Shown: positions 24,863-34,218 of the stretch, in pieces
Layout: every line of letters begins with the position of its first letter
Position numbering within the stretch: the first letter of the stretch is position 1
DNA from: Endozoicomonas numazuensis
Lineage (GTDB): Bacteria; Pseudomonadota; Gammaproteobacteria; Pseudomonadales; Endozoicomonadaceae
NCBI RefSeq assembly: GCF_000722635.1
Contig: NZ_JOKH01000002.1
Location: forward strand, 582,670 to 646,669
Length of the DNA: 64,000 bases
Direction of reading: 5' to 3'
The notes under the pieces: generated by a model
Seen by the model: only the letters and a program-made list of their open reading frames with translations
Database searches by the model: none
Told to the model about the DNA's origin: nothing
Translations under genes and position numbers: made by a program

Positions 24863-26071
24863 TTAACTCTCCGGCACAATTTCCGGTGTTACCGGACCAT
24901 GAGCCAATGGCCGAGTGTAAGGCTTGGCCTTGAATTGGGCGGTGCCAATGGCCTGGATGCTGTCATCAAACCACCAGACGGGTTCTGTGCTGCTGCCGGT
25001 ACCGGCTACGGTACAGAGGTAGACATAGCCCTGGAAGCTTGCCGGTCGGATCACATCACCGACTTCATAAACCGTATCGGCTTGCCAAACCTCACCGTAG
25101 TCGTCCACTGCCATGACAAACACAGCACTTTCATAGGGACTCGTATCCAGAGAGTAACTGCCACTATCACTGTCGCTAAGTACACTGTTCAAAACAGCAT
25201 GCCTGATTTCCTGACTGCCATCCACTTCCAGCTGAGCTTGAGTAATAGCGAAGACCCGACGAGCCACCGGTTGATCGTCTTCTGTTACTGTGCCCTGGAT
25301 GCGGGTAGTGTTGCCATTGCCGGGAATGATGATACCGCCGCCATTGTTTGAAGTCGGTGGACTGTTGGTATCGACCCAGATAACAGTGGTGTCGTCAGTA
25401 TTAGTCCAGATCAGTTCACTGCTGACGCTTTGACGACTGGTGGTTATTTTCAGCGGATTGTTACTGTCTTCAAAATCCCAGTACCATAAGGTTACATAGG
25501 GACTGCCCGAGGTAGTAAGGGGAATGGCTGTTGTGTTGTATTGATTCATCAGCGTGGCTTTCAGAACCAACAGCCCCTTGGCATTGCCTAACGATGTCCC
25601 TTCCCCTCCCAAAATAGCCCTGAACCAGGTAGAAAAGATCATCATATTTCTATGGTGATAGAGGGTGCCGGTATCAACTGACTGTGTCACTCCGTTAATC
25701 TTTATCACTGTGCGTTCAAGGAATGAATTTCTACTGGGGTTGATCGTGACCACCAGTTCGAACAGTGCGTCAAAAGGGATAGCGTTCACACTATAGGTCC
25801 GAACTCCCAGTCCCCCGTTCTGGGTTCCGAATACTTTGATGACTCCATTCTCAATGTAGATATCCAGAATATAGGTTGAGCCCTGAGAAGAACCGCTCGA
25901 AAAAGTGCGTAATAGAGGGATTTTCTGATCAGACTGACTCGAGTCCACTTGAAGCAGGGCATAAAAGTAAAAGTCTTTAGTAGAGTAAAGGCCGTCATTA
26001 TTATTGGCATTAACCTCCGGACTCTCCAGCCGTCCAAGGATATTCTCTTTAGAAAACCATATGCCCGCCAT
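24863..26071 (-). CDS. phage tail protein with LamG-like and carbohydrate-binding-like regions
   Basis: 402 residues. The N-terminal 200 residues look like a concanavalin/LamG sandwich (FYFYALLQVDSSQ, VIKINGVTQSVDTGTLYHHRNMMIFSTWF). The end has WQADTVYEVGDVIRPASFQGYVYLCTVAGTGSSTEPVWW, the pattern of ChtBD3/CBM5-like modules used in phage tail adhesins. Probably contacts host surface glycans. ATG overlaps the previous stop. Confidence 0.65.
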   Translation of the reverse strand: MAGIWFSKENILGRLESPEVNANNNDGLYSTKDFYFYALLQVDSSQSDQKIPLLRTFSSGSSQGSTYILDIYIENGVIKVFGTQNGGLGVRTYSVNAIPFDALFELVVTINPSRNSFLERTVIKINGVTQSVDTGTLYHHRNMMIFSTWFRAILGGEGTSLGNAKGLLVLKATLMNQYNTTAIPLTTSGSPYVTLWYWDFEDSNNPLKITTSRQSVSSELIWTNTDDTTVIWVDTNSPPTSNNGGGIIIPGNGNTTRIQGTVTEDDQPVARRVFAITQAQLEVDGSQEIRHAVLNSVLSDSDSGSYSLDTSPYESAVFVMAVDDYGEVWQADTVYEVGDVIRPASFQGYVYLCTVAGTGSSTEPVWWFDDSIQAIGTAQFKAKPYTRPLAHGPVTPEIVPES

Positions 26072-29000
26072 CAGTCCGCATCCCCCCGAATCTGCAGTGT
26101 GAACTGGTCACTGGTTTCGGTGCCCTGGCCAGCCAGCACAGTTCGGCAAATCCATACAGGAGCCAAGCAGCCATCGGTATTGAACCGGATCGCATTCCCT
26201 ACAGCCCAGCCAGTCCCCCATCCTTCGGCCTTGATAGAGAAGTAAGGCGTACCCGTTTCCGGATTAATGGGAGCGGCATCGGCAGCCGTCGTTGCGGTAT
26301 CAATAATCCCAAGTTTCTCTTCCACGACCTGGAAAGCGGTAGAAGAAGTGAAAATAATGGCCCACTTGCCGAAGATGGCTCCTTTGTTGGTGACCTCCAG
26401 GGGATAGTTGACGGTGTTGTACTGAGCGGTGGTGTTATCGCCGATGCGTTCATCCGTCCAATTGGGGTTGCCTCCGTCCCAGACTTTTTGACTGAAGAAG
26501 TGATGGACCCTGGCCTGCAAGTCACCATAAACAACAGCACTGCTGACTTGGGTTTCACTGGCCGGTAAGTCCCAGGGCACGGGTGCAATGATGGTGACCT
26601 CACCATTGATCTGAACATCACTGGCCACGCTCATATGTTCGACCCTGTCCTTGATCGTAAACGGCGCTGTCAGACTGTTGCCTTCTACATCCTGGAGCAG
26701 CAGTGGATCGGCAAAGGTGACTTTGCCTTCGGCTCGGTCTGTCGTGTATTGAGCCGGATCAAGAGCAGAACCCTGGCTGTCCTCCACGGTAATCTCGGCT
26801 TGGTGATCCCGGTTCAAGGTGACCACTCGGCCTGCCGTGGGTGTACCGGCGTCAGTAGACTGGGTATGGCTGATCACCACAATATCGCCCGGGCGATAAA
26901 TCGGCACCTGGCCATTAGGCGGCAAACGTACCGGATCAAGACCGATCAGTTCAGCATCCAGGGGCAGGCTGGTTTCCACAATGCAGTTGTAGCGCACACT
27001 CTGGGGGATGACGTAGATGGGCTCGTTATCTGGAGAGCTGCCATCCGTGAAGGTCAACTCACACCAGCCAGTGGTGGTATCCATGGTACCCTGAACTTCA
27101 GAGGTATTAATCTCACCGTTGAAGTCTGCTGTAGCAGTGATGATCTCAGCATTATCCACACGCACAGCAGTGAGCTGCAGGCTACCGGCCCGGATGGGTG
27201 CGCCAGGGGTTCTGAAAGCGATGGCATCGACCTTAAAGCCGCCCGAGATAGTCGCAGCTGCCTGAATGTTGGCTGTGCTCACCGAGCCCGAAGGATAAAC
27301 AGAGAGAGTGGCTATGCCACCGGTGTAATCCAGGGAGCCCACAGAGACACCGGCATTGGTCTGACTGCTGACGTCTTTGTACAAGACACCATCCCGGTCA
27401 AAGTAGAGCTCACCGTCCCATTCCAGGACGACACTGCCGGGCAACAGGGGATCTTCAATCAAAGGCAGCAGGTCGATGGTCAGTTCCGGCGCACTGAGGG
27501 TATCCGTATTCGCCTGGTGGCTAAGGCTGTTACTTTGTGCCTGGCTGGTGACCGTGTTTCCAGAGAAGACTTCTGTCTTGGTGGTGTTAGTGTGAATCAG
27601 CTTGTATTTGTAGGCGCTTTTTTTGAGCGTGTACTCTGGGTAGTTATAGTTCTCTGTCGCCTGCAGAGTAAAGTTGCCGGTTTGATAATCCAGAGTGCCG
27701 GTGATACCACGCCAGTTGCCACTGCCATCATCGTTGTAGCTTTTGAAGCGTTGGCTGGTCGTCTGGTAGGTGGTGTAGTCATCCTTTCTACGGTTGGCAT
27801 GCTGAGGCACATTGCTCTGCCGCTCGACGGCAAACTGAATCTGAACCGATCCTGGCAATAGCGGCGCACCAGCAATGGTACCGGTCATTAAACCAGAGCC
27901 GTCTACAGCTACGTCAACGATGCCACCGGCCACTTCCCCTTCTTCATACTGGATCTCGATCTCGGTGCCCTGATCAGGCAGCGCATCCAGCACAAAGCCC
28001 AGCTCCCCAGAGGCGTAGTGTGCACTGCCTGATCCATCACCAGTCAACAGACCATTGCCCTGGTCGGTCAGAGTTTTGGTTTCACTGTTGCTGAGATAAG
28101 TAATAGTGATGCTGCCGGGTTTGATGCCAGACTTCTCAGTGGTGTGACGGAATGAAAACTTATCCACAGCGACCGAACCGGTTCGCAGAGTGATTTCATC
28201 ATCAGCCTGGGAGATATAACTGAACACCAGCTTGCTGTCGGGATCGGGCAAGCCCTCAAGGGTCACCGCTACACTACCCGTGCTGAAATCCATAGTGCCG
28301 GACCCGGAGCCAGTCAACAAGCCATTACCCGGATCATTCAAATCCTGCCACTTACCCAGAGAGATATAACTGACCACCAGAGTGCCTGGTTTGGGCTTGG
28401 CCTCGGCAAAATTGAAGGTGTAATTAAAGCCCCGGTTCTGGGAAGTAATGGACACCGTTCCACTGATGGCCGCACCGGTGATGCCAGTGGCAGGCTGGTA
28501 TAGGGCAGTGGCCGTACTGGTAAAGTAACTGCTGTTACGCCACACATTCAGCTCACCACTTTCATAGTCAATGGTCAGATTGCTGTAGTTGTTGGCCCCA
28601 CTTTTGTGTACCAGCTGGCCGGTTTTATCGTCTTCAAAAGTGCCACCTTCCAGGGTTAGGGTTATGCTTCCCGGCAAGGCTCCGGTCTGCAAAAAGACCC
28701 GGCTCTGGTTACCGGAAAGATGCACAAAAGAAAGGCTGACATTTCGCTGACTGGAGGCAGTGGCCACCATACGCTTCGCCGTGTAGCCCCCGTACTGATC
28801 CACGACCGGGCTTTCAACCCTTGCGCTGGGAACCAGGGGTGAATATACGCTGTTAACCTTCAGGGTCAGGTCACCCTTATTGATGTCAGCTTTCGTGGCT
28901 TGAATGCCGTAGTAGCGGGAAGTATCTGCGATCTGTGTCGACTGCACAGTGGTTTTCGCTTCACTGGCACCTTCTGAACTCACCAGCATCAGAGTACCTG

Positions 29001-29631
29001 AGGGTGTGGCAATACCGCCGGGAAAGCGGTCAATCAGGGCCGCACTGATTTCCATATCCAGCCGCCGACGTTCAAAGTCGATATAGCTGCCACTCCCGTA
29101 GGCGTAAGTGAAGGTTTCAATGCGGTGCTCGACTTTGGTGATCCGGACATACTGTTCCTTGCTCGTATCGCTGTTATGGAGTCGATAGACTTCGCCGATT
29201 TCCGGCAGGGCTTTTTCTTCACGCTGAATACCGACAATGCTGCGCTGACCCACCAACTGATCACCCAACAGTTCGAAGCTGGCCGAGGTGCCGGGTACCA
29301 CATAGGCTTCAATCCGATCCCGGGCGATACTGCGCTCATCCACCTGGCTGTCGGTGTTGAACAGCAGCACACTGACATTGTCGTCATCCGGTGCGTCGGT
29401 GAGAATAATGTGGCTACCCAGATAAGCGTCGTTATTATCAGTACTGATGCCGATATAGGCTTTTCTCAGGGCTACATCGCCGATGGTCCGGTCAATCCGA
29501 GAGATGTCCTGAAAAAGGTTATTCACATTGCCGTCGATCACCACACTGCCGGTGGCTCGACCTCCGCCATCTTCCTCATCACTGAGGCGCTGGCTTTCAA
29601 AGAGTTTTACATCATCGTTATTGATGGCCAT
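26071..29631 (-). CDS. large repetitive phage tail protein
   Basis: 1186 residues, ATG 29631 with GAGGAG upstream. Contains several degenerate repeats of about 60 residues around G(L)LTGsGSGxxxxxxGxxxxxLxxLPDxxxxxxxxY (e.g. at GLLTGSGSGTMDFSTGSVAVTL and GLLTGDGSGSAHYASGELGF). This beta-sandwich repeat pattern is common in long tail-tip proteins. Between the 127-residue tail gene and the LamG-like gene, so probably a structural arm or central tail-tip protein. No enzymatic motif seen. Confidence 0.7.
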   Translation of the reverse strand: MAINNDDVKLFESQRLSDEEDGGGRATGSVVIDGNVNNLFQDISRIDRTIGDVALRKAYIGISTDNNDAYLGSHIILTDAPDDDNVSVLLFNTDSQVDERSIARDRIEAYVVPGTSASFELLGDQLVGQRSIVGIQREEKALPEIGEVYRLHNSDTSKEQYVRITKVEHRIETFTYAYGSGSYIDFERRRLDMEISAALIDRFPGGIATPSGTLMLVSSEGASEAKTTVQSTQIADTSRYYGIQATKADINKGDLTLKVNSVYSPLVPSARVESPVVDQYGGYTAKRMVATASSQRNVSLSFVHLSGNQSRVFLQTGALPGSITLTLEGGTFEDDKTGQLVHKSGANNYSNLTIDYESGELNVWRNSSYFTSTATALYQPATGITGAAISGTVSITSQNRGFNYTFNFAEAKPKPGTLVVSYISLGKWQDLNDPGNGLLTGSGSGTMDFSTGSVAVTLEGLPDPDSKLVFSYISQADDEITLRTGSVAVDKFSFRHTTEKSGIKPGSITITYLSNSETKTLTDQGNGLLTGDGSGSAHYASGELGFVLDALPDQGTEIEIQYEEGEVAGGIVDVAVDGSGLMTGTIAGAPLLPGSVQIQFAVERQSNVPQHANRRKDDYTTYQTTSQRFKSYNDDGSGNWRGITGTLDYQTGNFTLQATENYNYPEYTLKKSAYKYKLIHTNTTKTEVFSGNTVTSQAQSNSLSHQANTDTLSAPELTIDLLPLIEDPLLPGSVVLEWDGELYFDRDGVLYKDVSSQTNAGVSVGSLDYTGGIATLSVYPSGSVSTANIQAAATISGGFKVDAIAFRTPGAPIRAGSLQLTAVRVDNAEIITATADFNGEINTSEVQGTMDTTTGWCELTFTDGSSPDNEPIYVIPQSVRYNCIVETSLPLDAELIGLDPVRLPPNGQVPIYRPGDIVVISHTQSTDAGTPTAGRVVTLNRDHQAEITVEDSQGSALDPAQYTTDRAEGKVTFADPLLLQDVEGNSLTAPFTIKDRVEHMSVASDVQINGEVTIIAPVPWDLPASETQVSSAVVYGDLQARVHHFFSQKVWDGGNPNWTDERIGDNTTAQYNTVNYPLEVTNKGAIFGKWAIIFTSSTAFQVVEEKLGIIDTATTAADAAPINPETGTPYFSIKAEGWGTGWAVGNAIRFNTDGCLAPVWICRTVLAGQGTETSDQFTLQIRGDAD

Positions 29632-29660
29632 CCATAGCTCCTCTTAAATATCTCCTGTCA

Positions 29661-30044
29661 TCATTCAACGGTCAGTAGTCTGATAACCAAACTGTATTGA
29701 TAATCGTCACCCGGGTAGGCATAAGGCAGAACCTGTCGTGCTTCGATGGGAGAGCCTGCACTGCGATCAAAGATCACTGAATATTGCCTTAAATCGGGAA
29801 GGGTCAGGGTCATAACCTTATTGGCGACCTGGCTCAATGCAAGCAGGTTGACCACCACTGATCTTGAGACCCAGGCAGCGTCCTCACCGCCACTCAGCTC
29901 GATAGGGCGGCCATAGCTTTTGCTTTGCTCCTGGATCAATAGCCCCCCGGTCAGGCTACGATCCTGGCTTTGTACCACCGGATTCCAGTCGAACTCATTG
30001 ATCCATAACAAATCATCGGGCAGTGTGATGCTATCCAGTGTCAT
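29661..30044 (-). CDS. phage minor tail protein
   Basis: 127 residues (MTLDSITLPDDLLWINEFDWNPVVQSQDRSLTGG..QEQSKSYGRPIELSGG..YSVIFDR). Its ATG overlaps the tape-measure stop (TGATG). Resembles short distal-tail/gpM-like proteins that follow the tape measure; family assignment is by position. Confidence 0.65.
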   Translation of the reverse strand: MTLDSITLPDDLLWINEFDWNPVVQSQDRSLTGGLLIQEQSKSYGRPIELSGGEDAAWVSRSVVVNLLALSQVANKVMTLTLPDLRQYSVIFDRSAGSPIEARQVLPYAYPGDDYQYSLVIRLLTVE

Positions 30045-33000
30045 CAGGTTGACCTCATACCAGCATTTTTCAGAGCTTCCAGCAGACGCCTTTCGTCACC
30101 GGGCTTCACGCCAATATCCACTTGGCCACCTGGGTATTCCAGACGAATGACCTTATCAGGAGTGGCTCTTGTTCGGGCTGTAGACCCTTGTGTGGATTGG
30201 CGCTGGGATTGAGTATGCAAGTTTTCCTGACGAGCTTTTTCTTCTCTTTCTCTCCTGGCCGCTTCCTGCTCCTGCTGTTTACGTCTGGACTTGGTTTCTG
30301 CGTAGATAGACTGGTTCAGGCTCAAGGCTTTTTTCAGGTTGCTGATGGATTCGTTATCGCCCTGTTGTTTGGCAATGGTCAGCTGTGCTTCCAGTTCCTG
30401 TTTCCGTGCTTCAAACCGACGACGGTCAATGTCTTCTTGCTTGCCTTGCAGACGATCCAGTTCATCCTGCAGTCCTTCCAAGGTACCTCGAGTGCTGTCA
30501 GCCAAGCGTTCCATACTCGATTCGGCCTGTTCGATGGCACTGTTCAGTCGATCCAGGTCTTGCTGATTGAGCAGGTTCATAGAATCGGCAGCGGCCCTGC
30601 CCTGGCTGGCCAGAGTCTCCGCCGAAATCGAGCCGTCCTGGTAACCTTGCACCAGTTCTTCCAGAGCAATCTTTTGCTCATAGAACTCCGCTTTTACGGC
30701 AGCGGCATTGGTGGCGGTGTTCTGCATCCACCGGCCCAGACCAGTCACATCTGTGCCCACATTAGCCGTCTGTAGCTGGTGCAGCTCTTCTGTGGTTTCT
30801 GCCAGTGCAGCCTTGAGCTGACCAATCTCCCCCAGCGTATCGGTAGTGTCGATTTGAGTCGCTCCCTGCATGGTCAGAAAGGTGTCTTCTGCCTGGGCAC
30901 TCAGACCGTAGAGTTCGGCGGTGATGCTATTGTAAAAGCCCACCAGTCCATCTAATGAGCTGGAGGTCTGGGCTGCCCCTGTCGCTTGCTTGTCACCCGC
31001 TTCTTCTACCGCATCTCCCAGTGACCGAGCCGCATCAGCCGCAGACTCTGCGCCTTCTTCCAGCTCAGCCAGCTTCTGTCGACTGGCTTCCAGGGCTTCG
31101 TTGTATTGTTCCTGGGTCAGGGTGCCATCAGCAAAAGCCTGAGAGAGTTGCACAGCCAAGTCAGACAGCTCGGTACGTGTTTCTGCGGTGTTGATCTGCT
31201 TCAGGGCGTCAGCGGCATCGATGAAGGCTTTTTTGGCGGTCTGGGCTGATTGGACATAGACGGAGTTCAATTTGACCACATCCTGCTCGATGGACTCTGT
31301 CGTTTTCTGGCTCTCGTTGCGGATGGCCTGCTGGATCGTTTGGCTGGATTGAAGCATCGCTTCACCCAGTGTCTGCCAGCTGTTGTTAATGTCCTGCACA
31401 TCTTCTTTTACGGCTTCCCTGAAGCCCGAAGACACCGCTTTCAGCGATTCACTGAAGGACTGGAGTTTCTGAGCTGATTCTGTCGCACCAAACGTATTAA
31501 ACAGACTGCTTAGCCCTTCCGAAACAGAAGAGAGCACTTGGCTGAATACCAGGCCAAAGGCTTTCACCGCCAGAGTAAAACCATTAAAGAACAACTGGAC
31601 AGTATTACCCGTCAAAGTGAATGTATTGTTGAGACTGGCCAGGGTTGAGGCAATACGCTGGCTGGCAGACTGAATACTGGCCACCACACCTTCAAACGTC
31701 AGCCCGGTAAAGTTGGCCTTGATCGCCTCACCCATCTGCACAAAGGCATCACTGATGGATTGCGCCAGTTTCGACAAACGCCCATCTTCAGACATAACAC
31801 TGATCTGGTCTGAAATGCTTTTAAGCTGATCCTTAGCGTAAGACAGAGCACCACTCTGGGCGACTTCATCCAGAAAGTTCTTCCAGCTGTCTTGCAGGTT
31901 GCTGACATAACCGGACAACAGGGACATATTTTCAGCGGCAGCCCCCGACGAACTCTTGCCAATCTCATCAATCAATAGGGCAATAGTATCCCTGCCCAAC
32001 TTACCAGCGGAGGAAAGCTTCTGCAGCTCCTGAACATTTTTCCCCGTGGCTTTTTCCAGCAGCTCCCACACTGGAACACCCCGCTCAACCAGCTGCAGAA
32101 TCTCTTCCCCCTGTAGCTTCTGCTTGGCCCAGGCCTGCCCCACTGCCAGCGAAATCCCATTCAGGCGTTCCATGCCACCACCCAGCTTGGAAGCCTGATC
32201 CACCATGGCCTGCATACTGCCGTCCATGGGATCAAGCCCGAACGCCTTCAGTCGAACAAAAGCATCCGCCACTTGCTCCAGCTGGTAAGGGGTCTCACGA
32301 GTGAACTGCTTGATCCATTGAATGGCTTGCTCCCCTTCAGCCACCGAGCCCATCACAGCATTGAGCTGAACTCGCAAGCGTTCAAACTGATCGCCCGTCC
32401 CCAGTAGTCCCTGAATGGCACGTTTGACGGTATACAAGCCAACACTGGCAGCTACCAAAGCCCCTAACCGCTGCGACAGACGACCCATACTGCCTGATGC
32501 TCGATCCGCATCTCGAGCCAACTGTCGGAAGCCAGAGCGTTTAAATGAGCGAGCAGAGGTTTTCGCCCTGGCATCCACTTTTTGCAAGACTGAGGCCGTC
32601 TCTTTCAGCTCCTTTTGCAGGCGCTGCTGCTGGGCAGAAAGATTACGACTGGAAAGACCCGCCTGTTCCAGACTGCTGCGCAACCCGGCCAGTTTCTGGC
32701 GCTGAGCCTGATAAGCACGACTGGCTGACACCACAGTCTTACGCGCAGACTCCAGGGAACGCTGAAGGGATCGGGAAGGCTTCTCAGTCTGCTGAAACTC
32801 CCTCGCCAGCTTCTCAACCCTAGCCTCCGCTTCCCGGTAGGCTTTGCCTGCATCTCGAACGCCTTCTGTCTGTTTTTGAAAAGACGACAGCAAGCGATCT
32901 TGCTTTTGAAAGTCAGACAGTTTCTGTTTTAGGGTTTGGGCTTCTTTACGGAGGGATTCGAGGGAGGAGGCAGACTGGAGGACAGTTTTGGATAAGGTGT

Positions 33001-33049
33001 CTTTGGCTTTTAGTACCAGCCTCAGGGCAGATTCTTTGATTGAAGTCAT
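30044..33049 (-). CDS. phage tail tape measure protein
   Basis: About 1001 residues from ATG 33049 (GGAGGGAG upstream). Long N-terminal coiled coil (SLESLRKEAQTLKQKLSDFQKQ...), then the tape-measure domain with GDQFERLRVQLNAVMGSVAEGEQAIQWIKQFTRETPYQLEQVADAFVRLKAFGLDP, hydrophobic segments, and a Gln/Glu-rich C-terminal coiled coil. It sets tail length. Directly upstream one expects the gpG/gpGT chaperones, but the plus-strand module 33265-35320 lies there. Confidence 0.93.
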   Translation of the reverse strand: MTSIKESALRLVLKAKDTLSKTVLQSASSLESLRKEAQTLKQKLSDFQKQDRLLSSFQKQTEGVRDAGKAYREAEARVEKLAREFQQTEKPSRSLQRSLESARKTVVSASRAYQAQRQKLAGLRSSLEQAGLSSRNLSAQQQRLQKELKETASVLQKVDARAKTSARSFKRSGFRQLARDADRASGSMGRLSQRLGALVAASVGLYTVKRAIQGLLGTGDQFERLRVQLNAVMGSVAEGEQAIQWIKQFTRETPYQLEQVADAFVRLKAFGLDPMDGSMQAMVDQASKLGGGMERLNGISLAVGQAWAKQKLQGEEILQLVERGVPVWELLEKATGKNVQELQKLSSAGKLGRDTIALLIDEIGKSSSGAAAENMSLLSGYVSNLQDSWKNFLDEVAQSGALSYAKDQLKSISDQISVMSEDGRLSKLAQSISDAFVQMGEAIKANFTGLTFEGVVASIQSASQRIASTLASLNNTFTLTGNTVQLFFNGFTLAVKAFGLVFSQVLSSVSEGLSSLFNTFGATESAQKLQSFSESLKAVSSGFREAVKEDVQDINNSWQTLGEAMLQSSQTIQQAIRNESQKTTESIEQDVVKLNSVYVQSAQTAKKAFIDAADALKQINTAETRTELSDLAVQLSQAFADGTLTQEQYNEALEASRQKLAELEEGAESAADAARSLGDAVEEAGDKQATGAAQTSSSLDGLVGFYNSITAELYGLSAQAEDTFLTMQGATQIDTTDTLGEIGQLKAALAETTEELHQLQTANVGTDVTGLGRWMQNTATNAAAVKAEFYEQKIALEELVQGYQDGSISAETLASQGRAAADSMNLLNQQDLDRLNSAIEQAESSMERLADSTRGTLEGLQDELDRLQGKQEDIDRRRFEARKQELEAQLTIAKQQGDNESISNLKKALSLNQSIYAETKSRRKQQEQEAARREREEKARQENLHTQSQRQSTQGSTARTRATPDKVIRLEYPGGQVDIGVKPGDERRLLEALKNAGMRST

Positions 33050-33199
33050 CGCTCCCTCCTTAGCAAGAAAAGGCAATATTCATGGTGTTAAAGGTATGCT
33101 TAAATCGTGCGGAATATCTAATAGGTTCATTTGAGCCATAATAGCTGTTATACACACTCGTCAAAGCTGGCCAATCAGCTAGAAAACTTTCTATGATTC

Positions 33200-33264
33200 A
33201 AGTCATTGAACATTAAAAGTATGTCGTATAGAGTTACTGCACAGTAACTACTGATGACAGCAAA
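33200..33264 (+). promoter_or_regulatory. Promoter/operator of the inserted two-gene module
   Basis: TTGAAC (33206-33211) and TATAGA (33227-33232) are 15 bp apart, a short but possible sigma70 pair. A near-perfect 18-bp palindrome AGTTACTG-CA-CAGTAACT (33232-33249) overlaps the -10 edge and lies 15 bp before the ATG at 33265, well placed for repression. The rest of 33077-33199 contains no gene I can support. Confidence 0.45.
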
Positions 33265-34218
33265 ATGGGTGAAAAATCGAAAAAAATCGGGGAAATTGGA
33301 GAAAAAATAGTCGAAGAATTTTTCTCCATTATTGGATGGTTTGACCCTCTCTCAAATCAGCCCCTTGATTGCATGAACTCAAAAAAACATGCTCGATCAA
33401 GCTCGAAGAAGGGCTTGAGAGAGACTCACGGCATTGACCTTTTGTACAGCTATAAGAGTCAATTGGAAAGCAATACTGTCATTAGTGTACTTGCATCAGT
33501 AAAAAACTCTGACAACGCCTACAAGAACAATCCAAAAGCTGACTTTAAAAGTCATATTGAAGACTTAGCTCAGGCGCTAGAATGCTATCGAAACTCAGAA
33601 CTTAAATCTGAGCAAAAGCTTCAGTTCAATGGGGTTACAAAAGACAGAGACACAGGTGTTATATTTTGGCTTTCAAGTCATGATGATACTTATGATGATG
33701 TTGTTTCAAAGATAAATAATGTCCGCTTAGACTCTGACTTAGAATTTGATTGCATACATATTGTAGACAATAAACGGATTGACTTTGTTTATGATGTCAT
33801 GACATGGCTCAAGAGCGAGTTTAATGACAAAATTATAAACTATTACTATCCTGAAACGTCATTAAGTTATATTGATAAGTCAATAAAGCGATATGGAAAT
33901 ACCTTGCCTGTTGAATTTTTAACATCCCCCGTTCTTCCATTTATTATAAAAGATGAGAATCCAGAGAAAAACGATGTTTTCTGTATTGCAAGCATTGATG
34001 GGTTTGACAAAGACAGTTTAACCAGATTAATTCAGGCTGCAAGAGAGTATACTCACGAAGTAACATGTGATTATTTGTTCTTGTTCCCTAACTATGTTCC
34101 ATCTCAGCATGAACAATCTGTAATCAAAGCAAAACGTGTTTTTGATAAAGATATTTCAAAGCACATTACGGTTAAAAGTTTTCGACCAGATTACAGGAGT
34201 CTGAGTAATGGAAAATAA
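33265..34218 (+). CDS. GapS4a-like protein, PD-(D/E)XK-type nuclease candidate
   Basis: 317 residues, AT-rich codons unlike the neighbours. The N-terminus KIGEIGEKIVEEFFSIIGW followed by THGIDLLYSYKSQ and ISVLASVKNS gives the order of a PD-(D/E)XK fold: Glu13 in the first helix, Asp58 in GID, and Ser78-Val79-Lys80 in place of the usual (E/Q)xK. The overall pattern and the coupled second gene resemble the two-gene GapS4 anti-phage system as I remember it. The assignment is from memory of the family and needs a profile search. The stop overlaps the next gene by 11 bp. Confidence 0.65.
   Translation: MGEKSKKIGEIGEKIVEEFFSIIGWFDPLSNQPLDCMNSKKHARSSSKKGLRETHGIDLLYSYKSQLESNTVISVLASVKNSDNAYKNNPKADFKSHIEDLAQALECYRNSELKSEQKLQFNGVTKDRDTGVIFWLSSHDDTYDDVVSKINNVRLDSDLEFDCIHIVDNKRIDFVYDVMTWLKSEFNDKIINYYYPETSLSYIDKSIKRYGNTLPVEFLTSPVLPFIIKDENPEKNDVFCIASIDGFDKDSLTRLIQAAREYTHEVTCDYLFLFPNYVPSQHEQSVIKAKRVFDKDISKHITVKSFRPDYRSLSNGK

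Noticed and set aside
24338-25351. 337-residue plus-strand ORF
   Set aside because: Antisense across two tail genes, no RBS, low-complexity Leu/Arg pattern of a shadow frame.
26635-27861. 408-residue plus-strand ORF
   Set aside because: Antisense to the 1186-residue tail gene, which has continuous repeats and the correct operon context; composition looks like a shadow frame.
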